Assembly: GCA_041639705.1 (NCBI GenBank)
Contig: JBEQBT010000208.1
Coordinates: 1 to 6,191 of the forward strand
Direction of reading: 5' to 3'
DNA: 6,191 nt
Origin: JARDZI01 sp041639705
GTDB taxonomy: Bacteria > Bacillota > Clostridia > Clostridiales > Caloramatoraceae
Shown here: in pieces, positions 1 to 6,148 of the stretch
Layout of the letters: the number at the start of each line of letters is the position of its first letter
Position numbering within the stretch: position 1 is the stretch's first letter
Made by a program: the position numbers and the translations under genes
Notes under the pieces: generated by a model
Seen by the model: only the letters and a program-made list of their open reading frames with translations
Database searches by the model: none
Told to the model about the DNA's origin: nothing

Positions 1-1680
1 TTCATCGGAGCCAATGTATTTTTGTACCATATCAAGCTGCTCAACTGGCACATAAAGGGTGTCTCCCCCCTGATATTGTAAAACAAGATAATCTCTCTTA
101 ATACCTTCAATTAAAAGCTCTTTGATGCCTTTGAATATTCCTATACCATGATTTACGTGCACAACATAATCTCCAGTTTTAATATCTGTAAAGCTTTCAA
201 TTTTTCTTCCTTTTTTAGGAGGAGACTTAGGTCTATCTTTTTTATCCCTAAATACTTCCTTATCTGATATTATTGAAAGTTTAATTCCTGGAAACTCCAT
301 TCCTCTGCTTATGCTTCCTGAAGTTACTACTATTTTTCCTTCAAGCATTTCATCAATATTTTCTTTGTATTCAGAGTTAAAACCCTGTTCCTTAAGAGAA
401 CTTCCCAGTCTTTGGGCTCTGGCTTCAGTACCTGCCATTATAAGAATCTTATAATTTTTCCCAGCCTTTGCTCTTATTTCGTCTAGTAAATATTCAATAT
501 TACCAGAAAGAGGATTAATTGACATAGTACTAAAATTTACCAGGGATAATGGCTTAAAATCCTCCACTACCCTTGGAAGCATATTCATGGATATATATCT
601 TCTCTCCTTGATTTTTTGAATTATAAAATCATCTTCAAGCATGTACTCTCCCTGGGCTGGAAGCACTTCTCCCTTTTCAAGCATAGACTTAAATATTTCC
701 TGGAATTCCTCAGTTGCATTTTTAATTCTTTGTGATACTCTAGCAGATTCATCAAGTATGATTACTGGATCATTGAAATAGTCTATGAAGTTGACTGTGT
801 TTTTATATATATAAGGAATATAGCTGTCAATTCCATCAAAGTATCTAAAATTCCTTAATTTTTCAATATTCTCTAAAACTCTTCCCTTAAACTTTTCTGC
901 TATGTCCTTATTTTTCTTACTATAGGATTTTAGTCTTGTTTCATAATCCTTTGCAATTCCCTGGATAATGTTGGTTAAGTTCTCTGAGTTCATTATTATT
1001 TCTCTTCCAGGGTATATGTTTGTATTGGATATTATATCCTGACTTCTTTGAGTCAATATTTCAAATGTCCTGATTGTGTCTATTTCATCTCCGAAAAATT
1101 CTATCCTTACAGGTTCACTGCCCGTTGAAGAAAAAATATCTAATATTCCTCCTCGCTGTGCAAACTGACCTCTTCCCTCAACAATACTTACCCTCTCATA
1201 TCCAAAATCTGTAAGTTTTGATGAAAGCTCTAATATGTCTATTGTATCTCCAGTAGATAAGGCTAGACTGGATTTATTTAAAACCTCCCTAGGAGGCATT
1301 CTATAGAATATTGCATCTATGGAAGTTACTACAATTATTTTTTCTCCATCAAGAACTTTTTTTATTACTTCAAGTCTTTCTCTTTTTACCTCACCTGAGG
1401 TAACATCAACATTAAAAACCATTTCCTTAATCGGAAAATAGGCACATGCATCTGTAAAAACTTTTAAATCTTCGTATATTTTTCTTGCTTCTATTTCATT
1501 ATAGGCTAGAACTAAAACCTGATTCTCCAGATCCTCAAAAAGTCCATAGGAAACAAAAGCCTTTTGTGATTCTGAAAGGCCGTGAATCTGGCAGGGTATT
1601 TTATTGTTTTTAAATGCAGCATTAATTATATTGTATTCTTCAGATTGCTTTAAAATATTTACAAGTCCATGAAATCTCAA
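1..1680 (-). CDS. mfd: Transcription-repair coupling factor Mfd, N-terminal part (cut by the left edge)
   Basis: Mfd is a cytoplasmic DNA translocase that pushes RNA polymerase stalled at DNA damage off the template and recruits UvrA for nucleotide excision repair. Reading from 1680 to base 1 gives 560 uninterrupted codons, about half of the usual ~1150-1180 residues. Residues ~1-330 form the UvrB-like module; the stretch RGQFAQRGGILDIF (170-183) is the conserved part used for UvrA contact in this family. Residues ~340-470 are the poorly conserved middle domain. From ~500 (TGDYVVHVNHGIGIFKGI, then QYQGGDTLYVPVEQLD) comes the CarD-like RNA-polymerase-interaction domain. The helicase/translocase motifs would follow beyond the edge. 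The start is TTG at 1680, giving MRFHGLVNILKQSEEY, which aligns with typical Mfd N termini and has a good Shine-Dalgarno. It lies 50 bases after pth with no terminator between, so co-transcription is likely. Identity is nearly certain. Confidence 0.97.
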   Translation of the reverse strand, partial: MRFHGLVNILKQSEEYNIINAAFKNNKIPCQIHGLSESQKAFVSYGLFEDLENQVLVLAYNEIEARKIYEDLKVFTDACAYFPIKEMVFNVDVTSGEVKRERLEVIKKVLDGEKIIVVTSIDAIFYRMPPREVLNKSSLALSTGDTIDILELSSKLTDFGYERVSIVEGRGQFAQRGGILDIFSSTGSEPVRIEFFGDEIDTIRTFEILTQRSQDIISNTNIYPGREIIMNSENLTNIIQGIAKDYETRLKSYSKKNKDIAEKFKGRVLENIEKLRNFRYFDGIDSYIPYIYKNTVNFIDYFNDPVIILDESARVSQRIKNATEEFQEIFKSMLEKGEVLPAQGEYMLEDDFIIQKIKERRYISMNMLPRVVEDFKPLSLVNFSTMSINPLSGNIEYLLDEIRAKAGKNYKILIMAGTEARAQRLGSSLKEQGFNSEYKENIDEMLEGKIVVTSGSISRGMEFPGIKLSIISDKEVFRDKKDRPKSPPKKGRKIESFTDIKTGDYVVHVNHGIGIFKGIKELLIEGIKRDYLVLQYQGGDTLYVPVEQLDMVQKYIGSDE

Positions 1681-1684
1681 AAAT

Positions 1685-1694
1685 CCACCCCCTT
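1685..1694 (-). promoter_or_regulatory. Ribosome binding site that fixes the TTG start of mfd
   Basis: On the minus strand AAGGGGGTGG lies 4 bases before the TTG at 1680. No ATG or GTG in the mfd frame lies nearby. The GTG inside the site is in another frame and meets a stop three codons later. A second in-frame TTG about 11 codons upstream would add an unconserved peptide and has no such site. Confidence 0.75.
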
Positions 1695-1730
1695 GACTGG
1701 CTGGTTTGTGCAATGTTACTTTGCCTTTTA

Positions 1731-2303
1731 CTATTCTTGACTTACTCTAATGCTATTATACTTGTTCATTGCACTTTGGATTCCACTTTCAATTGTTTCA
1801 AGTACTGCATCTGAAGCAGTTTTTATTATTTCAGGAAGATCATTCCTCTCTTCCTCCCTAAACTTGCCAAGCACATATGAAACTAAATTTTTATCAGGTC
1901 CGCCAATACCAACTCTTATCCTCGGGAAATCCTGGCTGCCAAGCTGATATATAATGCTTTTCATGCCATTATGTCCTCCATCACTTCCAGATGTTCTAAC
2001 TCTTATCCTTCCAAAATCAATAGAAATATCATCATAAACAATTATTATGTTTTCAACTGGTATTTTATAGAAGGATGCTGCTTCACTCACACTTATACCG
2101 CTTAAGTTCATAAAGGTACCTGGTTTCAAAAATATTGTTTTTTCACCTGCAATATTTGCATCACCCATTAATCCCTTAAACTTAATTCTTGATGTCTCAA
2201 ATCCCAATTTGGATGAAAGATAATCAACCACTTCAAATCCAATATTGTGCCTGCTGCCCTCATACTCCCTACCGGGATTACCAAGCCCCACTACAAGATA
2301 CAT
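1731..2303 (-). CDS. pth: Peptidyl-tRNA hydrolase (bacterial Pth)
   Basis: Pth hydrolyses the ester bond of peptidyl-tRNA that drops off ribosomes, recycling tRNA in the cytoplasm; it is normally essential. With the ATG at 2303 the protein is 190 residues, the normal family size. Visible signatures are MYLVVGLGNPGREY at the N terminus, the catalytic His19 in SRHNIGF, Asn9 in GNPG, the FLKPGTFMNLSG motif with Met65/Asn66, the Asp91 region VYDDISIDFG, and SGSDGGHNGMKS with Asn112. These correspond to N10, H20, N68, D93 and N114 of the E. coli enzyme. A GTG three codons upstream (2312) would give MFR as an extension, but the GGGGAGTG Shine-Dalgarno overlaps that GTG and is correctly spaced for the ATG. 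The gene follows htrA after ~100 bases that hold a palindrome and a candidate promoter, and precedes mfd, a common pairing in Firmicutes. Confidence 0.97.
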   Translation of the reverse strand: MYLVVGLGNPGREYEGSRHNIGFEVVDYLSSKLGFETSRIKFKGLMGDANIAGEKTIFLKPGTFMNLSGISVSEAASFYKIPVENIIIVYDDISIDFGRIRVRTSGSDGGHNGMKSIIYQLGSQDFPRIRVGIGGPDKNLVSYVLGKFREEERNDLPEIIKTASDAVLETIESGIQSAMNKYNSIRVSQE

Positions 2304-2309
2304 CCTAAA

Positions 2310-2317
2310 CACTCCCC
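2310..2317 (-). promoter_or_regulatory. Ribosome binding site deciding the pth start
   Basis: GGGGAGTG on the minus strand lies 6 bases before the ATG at 2303. The last three bases are the GTG that could be mistaken for the start, which would leave no spacing for ribosome binding; the ATG is therefore preferred. Confidence 0.75.
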
Positions 2318-2338
2318 AGTCAAAAATTTACATATATT

Positions 2339-2366
2339 AGTATATCATAAACTTTAAGATATACAA
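2339..2366 (-). promoter_or_regulatory. Candidate promoter for pth-mfd
   Basis: On the minus strand TTGTAT (2366-2361) is followed after 16 bases by TATACT (2344-2339), and TGA sits directly before the -10, making an extended TGn -10. Transcription would start near 2332, about 30 bases before the pth ATG. The two hexamers are embedded in a 7-bp dyad (GTATATC at 2340-2346, GATATAC at 2358-2364). The region is AT-rich, so chance matches are possible. Confidence 0.42.
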
Positions 2367-2381
2367 AGTATAGTATTTAAA

Positions 2382-2409
2382 ATTAGGGATGAATTAATTC
2401 ATCCCTAAT
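2382..2409 (-). terminator. Perfect palindrome at the end of htrA, possible intrinsic terminator or attenuator
   Basis: Bases 2382-2395 and 2396-2409 are exact reverse complements (14+14). In the htrA transcript this folds as GGGATGAA, loop TTAA, TTCATCCC, extended by A-T pairs that take in the htrA stop codon TAG, and is followed by TTTTAAA. The stem is strong but the U tract has only four residues, so termination may be partial. The overlap of the stop codon with the stem means ribosomes finishing htrA could interfere with folding. Confidence 0.5.
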
Positions 2410-3574
2410 AGTCTGCACTATCTCCAAGCTTTATTTTAATTTCATTATATTTTCCATCTCTCCAAACCTTGGCAGATACTTCATCTCCAACCTTATGCTT
2501 TCTTAATGCATTTTTCAATGTATTTTCATCCTTTATATCTATACCATCAAATACAGTGATTATGTCCTCAACCTTTATCCCTGCCTGTTCTGCAGGACTA
2601 TTTTTAACTACACTCTTTATTCCTATTCCCACAGGAACATTCCAACCACTTGCAGAATATTGGTCAATAAATACATATCCTATCCCCATGTAGGGCCTGG
2701 ATACACTACCCTTTTGTATTAACTCGTCAATTATTGGTTTTGCAGTATTAATAGGGATTGCAAAACCCATTCCTTCTGCTGACCCAACCTTTATAGAGTT
2801 AATACCTATTACCTCTCCAGCTTCATTAAGCAGTGCTCCACCACTATTTCCAGGGTTTATGGATGCATCTGTCTGTATATATTTATTTGCTTCACCATTA
2901 AGAGCTATTTCTCTATTTACCGCACTAATTATCCCTGAAGTTACTGAGCCTGCAAATTCTTCTCCAAGTGGATTCCCTATTGCAATAGCTGTATCACCTA
3001 CACGTACCTTTGATGAATCACCAAACTTTGCAGTTGGTAAATTCTTAATACCATCTATCTTCAAAACTGCAAGATCAATTGCTTCATCTTCTCCAATAAT
3101 TTTAGCATCAATCTTTTTTCCTCCTGGAAGAGTAACTGTAACTTTTTTTGCCCCTTCGATTACATGATAATTAGTAACTATATATCCTTCTGAATTAAAA
3201 ATAATTCCTGATCCTGTTCCACCTTCAGTTGTTCCACCCCAGGCACTTCCAAAGCCTTGACTGTCAACATAATTTGTTACACCAACAACTGCAGGACCAA
3301 CCACCTCTGCTACCTTAGATATTGATGTTTTAGGCAGGTTTGCAGTTTGAAGTGTATTGCTTGCATTCAATTGATTTTTAGTTGTACCTGTTCCTTCAGG
3401 AATATAGTTGTTCTTTACATAATATCCGCCTATAATGCCTCCAATAGACCCTGAAAAAAACACCAACATAATAAGTGATAAAAATCTAATTATTCTCCTT
3501 GGCTTTTTTTCCTCAACAAACTTTATTCCGCTTTCCCATGAATTATTCTTTGAAGAATTATTTTCATAATCCAT
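2405..3574 (-). CDS. htrA: Membrane-anchored HtrA/DegP-family serine protease with one PDZ domain
   Basis: HtrA proteases degrade or refold misfolded proteins outside the cytoplasmic membrane. The 389-residue product has a short charged cytoplasmic tail (1-30), one hydrophobic segment (~31-50, FLSLIMLVFFSGSIGG) that probably stays as an anchor, and a polar linker (~55-85). The trypsin-like domain follows (~86-285) with an intact triad: His137 in IVTNYHVIEG, Asp167 in EAIDLAVLKI and Ser244 in NPGNSGGALL. A glycine-rich loop (~107-122) precedes the first core strand, and a single C-terminal PDZ domain covers ~293-385 (PYMGIGY, SPAEQAGIKVEDII). Length and layout match Gram-positive HtrA proteins. 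The ATG at 3574 has GGAGGTG five bases upstream. The gene lies 174 bases after the sensor kinase, which suggests functional linkage. Which Bacillus paralogue (HtrA, HtrB or YyxA) it matches best cannot be told by eye. Confidence 0.95.
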   Translation of the reverse strand: MDYENNSSKNNSWESGIKFVEEKKPRRIIRFLSLIMLVFFSGSIGGIIGGYYVKNNYIPEGTGTTKNQLNASNTLQTANLPKTSISKVAEVVGPAVVGVTNYVDSQGFGSAWGGTTEGGTGSGIIFNSEGYIVTNYHVIEGAKKVTVTLPGGKKIDAKIIGEDEAIDLAVLKIDGIKNLPTAKFGDSSKVRVGDTAIAIGNPLGEEFAGSVTSGIISAVNREIALNGEANKYIQTDASINPGNSGGALLNEAGEVIGINSIKVGSAEGMGFAIPINTAKPIIDELIQKGSVSRPYMGIGYVFIDQYSASGWNVPVGIGIKSVVKNSPAEQAGIKVEDIITVFDGIDIKDENTLKNALRKHKVGDEVSAKVWRDGKYNEIKIKLGDSADY

Positions 3575-3579
3575 ATTAA

Positions 3580-3602
3580 CACCTCCGTTACTATAAATTA
3601 TA
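3580..3602 (-). promoter_or_regulatory. Candidate -10 and ribosome binding site of htrA
   Basis: A consensus TATAAT on the minus strand (3602-3597) would start transcription near 3590, giving a leader of about 16 bases that contains GGAGGTG (3586-3580), five bases before the ATG. No convincing TTGACA-like hexamer stands 16-18 bases upstream, which would fit a promoter that needs an activator such as the neighbouring response regulator, but it may equally be a chance hexamer in AT-rich DNA. Confidence 0.38.
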
Positions 3603-3748
3603 GTCGAGTTTTATAACAAAATTATGAACAAATATTAAAGAAATATATAACATTAGATTACACAAATTTAATTCTAATCGTTGCTGCAACATAATAAAGG
3701 AAAGTGGCTTTTCATAGCAATGACAATACATATATTGAAACAAAATTT

Positions 3749-5155
3749 TTATACAATACTTAATGTAAATATAAACTTGGTACCAATCTCACCAGATTCT
3801 ACCCAAATATTTTGGTTATGCTGGTTTATGATCTGTCTTGCAATAGAAAGTCCAAGACCTGTGCCTCCACCTGTAGTTCTCGCCTTGTCCACTTTATGAA
3901 ATCTATCCCAAATATATTGAATTTCATCCTTTGGAATTCCAGGACCATTGTTAAATACACTTACAAGAACCCTATCCTGCCTGATTTCTGTTCGAATCTT
4001 AATTTCCCCGTTCTGTGGAACAAATTTAATTGCATTATCCAATAAATTAGTTAATACCTGATCAATTCTATCCTTATCTCCCTTAACCTTTAATCTACTG
4101 CCCACCAAGGTTACATCCATTTCTATTTCCTTTTTTTCGATCCTGTCTTCAAACTTAATAACCCTTTCTCTTATGAGTTCATTTATATCAAAGTTCTCAA
4201 TTCTTAATGAAAACTCACCAGATTCAAGTCTTCCAAGGTCTAACAGATCATTTATAAGTCTTATAAGTCTTTTTGTTTCCCCATGAACTATATCAATATA
4301 GTATGGCCATTTCTCCTGGGGAATTGTACCATCAAGCATACCCACTATAAAACCATTAATTGATGTCATTGGTGACCTAAGCTCGTGGGACACATTGGAT
4401 ATAAAATCTCTTCTCATCTTTTCAAGGTTTTGAAGTGAGTCAGCCATATAGTTAAATGACAATGCTAGGTCTCCAATTTCATCATCTGAAACAAGGCTTA
4501 CTCTTTTATCAAATTCACCACTTGCGATAGCCTTTGCTGTGTGATTTATTTTACCTAGAGGTTTTATTAATATTCTGTTAGAAAAATAGTAGAGAATAAT
4601 TGCTGAAATAATTATTGCTAGGAAGGCAGATATCCAAATTATAAAGTACACCCTGTCAACGGTATTTTTTATCTCATCCATGGAGGTATGTAAAAACACT
4701 CCGCTTTGTACCTGATTATTGATTATAATTGGCATACCAATAGTAAGCTTAGGGGAAGATATTCGTTCAGTAAATGTTCCCCTGTTAATAACTATATTCC
4801 CATTCCTTACCTCATCTATTTCTACATTCGTTAGTTGCTTCCCCAGAACATGGTCCTCTTCTTCTCCTGAATATCCAAAAACAACACCATATCTGTCAAC
4901 AACCCATATTGTGGCACCCATATATCTATCTATAACTGATAGTTCAAATTTCAATCTTTCTTCATCAACTGTCCCATTTATATATCCCGCTACTACCTGA
5001 TTCAGGTTTTTGCCTTCATTTATAAGAGCCGTAATTCTTTGATTATAGTAGTAGTTGTTAAACCAAAAGGATAAGAAAACTGCTACCATGCAATAGGATA
5101 TTACTAGTACATAAAAATTTGTAGACATAAGCTTTGTAAAAAGGCTCTTCTTCAT
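3749..5155 (-). CDS. Two-component sensor histidine kinase (HAMP, HisKA, HATPase)
   Basis: This membrane kinase autophosphorylates in response to an extracytoplasmic cue and passes phosphate to the adjacent regulator. The 468 residues read as TM1 (~13-33), an extracytoplasmic sensor of about 135 residues (~34-168), TM2 (~169-191), HAMP (~192-244), dimerisation/phosphoacceptor domain with His257 in SNVSHELRSPMTS (~247-312), and the ATP-binding domain (~355-466) with N box LTNLLDNAIKF (Asn374), G1 FNNGPGIP (402-408), F box IWDRFHKVD and G2 GGGTGLGLSIAR. The G1 box has Asn402 where Asp is usual. The sensor end (LTIGMPIIINNQVQSGVFL) resembles PDC/Cache-like sensors, but no ligand can be named. 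The ATG follows the regulator's TAA with no gap, and its Shine-Dalgarno GAGGTG lies in the regulator's last codons, so translation is probably coupled. Similarity in layout to CssS, ResE and WalK does not allow a symbol. Confidence 0.96.
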   Translation of the reverse strand: MKKSLFTKLMSTNFYVLVISYCMVAVFLSFWFNNYYYNQRITALINEGKNLNQVVAGYINGTVDEERLKFELSVIDRYMGATIWVVDRYGVVFGYSGEEEDHVLGKQLTNVEIDEVRNGNIVINRGTFTERISSPKLTIGMPIIINNQVQSGVFLHTSMDEIKNTVDRVYFIIWISAFLAIIISAIILYYFSNRILIKPLGKINHTAKAIASGEFDKRVSLVSDDEIGDLALSFNYMADSLQNLEKMRRDFISNVSHELRSPMTSINGFIVGMLDGTIPQEKWPYYIDIVHGETKRLIRLINDLLDLGRLESGEFSLRIENFDINELIRERVIKFEDRIEKKEIEMDVTLVGSRLKVKGDKDRIDQVLTNLLDNAIKFVPQNGEIKIRTEIRQDRVLVSVFNNGPGIPKDEIQYIWDRFHKVDKARTTGGGTGLGLSIARQIINQHNQNIWVESGEIGTKFIFTLSIV

Positions 5156-5833
5156 TTACTTCACCTCGAATTTATACCCTACTCCCCATACTGTTTTTAT
5201 TTGCCATTCACTATGTTCTGTTATTTTTTCCCTGATTCTTTTAACATGTACATCTACAGTTCTTGAATCCCCAGGATAATCATACCCCCATACTTCATAA
5301 AGAAGCTGATCCCTTGTATATACCCTATTTGGATTTGAAGCAAGATAAAATAGCAGTTCAAATTCCTTTGGAGGCATTTCAAGAGCCTTACCATTGAAAT
5401 GCACAAGGTATGAATCTGCATCTATTATAAGGTCAGTAAATTCAACAGCTCTCTTATTAGTTTGGGGCTTATATCTTCTTAATACTGCTTTTATTCTTGC
5501 TACCAGTTCTTTAGGTTCAAATGGCTTTACAATATAATCATCTGCGCCTAACTCAAGGCCTAAAACCTTGTCAAAGGTTTCTCCCTTTGCTGTAAGCATA
5601 ATAACAGGCATCTGTGAGGTTTTTCTAATCTCCCTTAGAACATCATACCCATCTAAAACAGGCATCATAATATCAAGTAGAATTAAATCTATCTGCTTTT
5701 CATTAAATATTTTAATTGCATCATTTCCACTGTGAGCTATAAAAACCTTATACCCTTCCTTTTGAAGATAGATTTCAATTAAATTACATATGTTTACATC
5801 ATCATCGACCACAAGTACTTTGGTCTCCACCAT
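5156..5833 (-). CDS. OmpR/PhoB-family response regulator
   Basis: This is a cytoplasmic transcription factor activated by phosphorylation from the kinase encoded next. The 225 residues comprise a receiver domain (1-~120) with the acidic pair in VVDDD (10-11), phosphoacceptor Asp54 in LILLDIMMP, Thr81 in IMLTAKG and Lys103 in YIVKPF, then a short linker and a winged-helix DNA-binding domain (~128-223) with LEMPPKEFELL, the recognition helix in SRTVDVHVKRIREKI (~190-204) and the wing WGVGYKF. All key residues are present and the length is normal. The ATG at 5833 has GGAGGG seven bases upstream. It is the first gene of the pair and its stop codon abuts the kinase start. Length and htrA linkage recall CssR of Bacillus (envelope or secretion stress), but the sequence class is also shared by PhoP, ResD and WalR types, so no symbol is assigned. 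Confidence 0.96.
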   Translation of the reverse strand: MVETKVLVVDDDVNICNLIEIYLQKEGYKVFIAHSGNDAIKIFNEKQIDLILLDIMMPVLDGYDVLREIRKTSQMPVIMLTAKGETFDKVLGLELGADDYIVKPFEPKELVARIKAVLRRYKPQTNKRAVEFTDLIIDADSYLVHFNGKALEMPPKEFELLFYLASNPNRVYTRDQLLYEVWGYDYPGDSRTVDVHVKRIREKITEHSEWQIKTVWGVGYKFEVK

Positions 5834-5840
5834 ATACTAT

Positions 5841-5869
5841 CCCTCCATACTTTTTTTATGATTATAGCA
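5841..5869 (-). promoter_or_regulatory. Extended -10 promoter and ribosome binding site of the two-component operon
   Basis: The minus strand reads TGCTATAAT (5869-5861), a consensus -10 with the TGn extension, placed to start transcription near 5854, about 21 bases before the ATG. The -35 region is poor (ATTCTT or TTATTC at 16-18 bases), which extended -10 promoters tolerate. GGAGGG at 5846-5841 is the ribosome binding site. Confidence 0.6.
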
Positions 5870-6032
5870 ATATTTTCTCATTAAGAATAAATAATTACAA
5901 TACTATTATGAATTTATACAGCATTAATCACATGATGCTATTATATCATTATTATTAGTATTATTTTTTCACTAATTATGTATTTTTCATGAATATTTTG
6001 AATTTGCAGTAGGCAGAAAAATACATAGTGAA
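5870..6032. other. AT-rich intergenic stretch without a gene
   Basis: No coding frame with a start and ribosome binding site was found on either strand. The stretch is very AT-rich with TTATTATTAG-like runs. It contains a small dyad around 5920-5939 (AGC, 4-base bulge, ATCA-CA-TGAT, GCT) and the longer inverted repeat at 5977-6027. It would be the natural place for operator sites of the two-component operon, but no clear tandem binding boxes were recognised. Confidence 0.6.
5977..6027. repeat. 12-bp perfect inverted repeat with a 27-base spacer
   Basis: TATGTATTTTTC (5977-5988) is exactly reverse-complemented by GAAAAATACATA (6016-6027). An outer CACTA (5970-5974) can alternatively pair with TAGTG (6026-6030). 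The spacer holds the palindrome TTCATGAA and the string TTTGCAGTAGGCAG just inside the right arm. It directly abuts the three-hairpin element on its right. It has no adjoining U tract or GC-rich stem typical of a terminator. Function is unknown; it may be a remnant end of a small mobile element or an operator. Confidence 0.6.
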
Positions 6033-6127
6033 CTCGTTCAGCTAAAGCTGAACATCGAGACTTCAGGTGGGGACTCTACCCCATCTGAAGCACAAAGTGG
6101 AAACTCCACCTTATAGAAGGTGGAGTC
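6033..6127 (+). mobile_element. Three-hairpin element resembling an IS200/IS605 right end (omega-RNA-like), no transposase
   Basis: Three stable hairpins are packed into about 95 bases. The first is GTTCAGC-TAAA-GCTGAAC (6036-6053), extendable by CTC/GAG with a 3-base bulge. The second is a 12-bp stem (6061-6072 with 6079-6090, one G-T pair) with loop ACTCTA. The third is ACTCCACCTT-ATAG-AAGGTGGAGT (6103-6126). From memory, this order of motifs resembles the conserved structured 3' end of clostridial IS605-type elements that yields the guide RNA of TnpB; I could not check it. The plus orientation is assigned on that resemblance. A tnpB gene would lie to the left, but there only the regulator's upstream region is found, so this is a solo end or a deleted (MITE-like) copy. 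An independent structured RNA is the alternative. Confidence 0.5.
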
Positions 6128-6148
6128 TTAGAAATTGATAAAAGAAGC

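Noticed and set aside
1750..1947. Plus-strand open frame opposite pth
   Set aside because: It lies wholly antisense to the well-supported pth gene, has no recognisable domain and no convincing ribosome binding site; it is a shadow frame.
2304..2312. GTG at 2312 as the start of pth
   Set aside because: The Shine-Dalgarno GGGGAGTG overlaps this GTG, leaving no spacing, while the ATG at 2303 is six bases away and gives the usual Pth N terminus.
2469..3167. Plus-strand open frames opposite htrA (2469-2693 and 2859-3167)
   Set aside because: Both are antisense to conserved HtrA motifs, including the PDZ and protease core, and look like reverse-strand shadows of that gene.
3681..4045. Plus-strand open frames opposite the 3' end of the kinase (3681-3899 and 3812-4045)
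   Set aside because: They overlap each other and the ATP-binding domain of the kinase and show no family resemblance; the start of the first falls in the intergenic gap by chance.
4719..5000. Plus-strand open frame opposite the kinase sensor domain
   Set aside because: Antisense shadow with low-complexity Ser/Ile/Thr composition and no ribosome binding site.
5870..5960. Tandem PhoB-type direct repeats for autoregulation upstream of the regulator
   Set aside because: The AT-rich sequence gives several loose TTAT/AATA repeats, but no pair with convincing 11-base spacing and conservation could be picked out by eye.
6103..6126. Third hairpin of the right-end element as an intrinsic terminator
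   Set aside because: On the plus strand it is followed by CTTAGAAATTG and on the minus strand by TTTCCAC; neither is a proper U tract.
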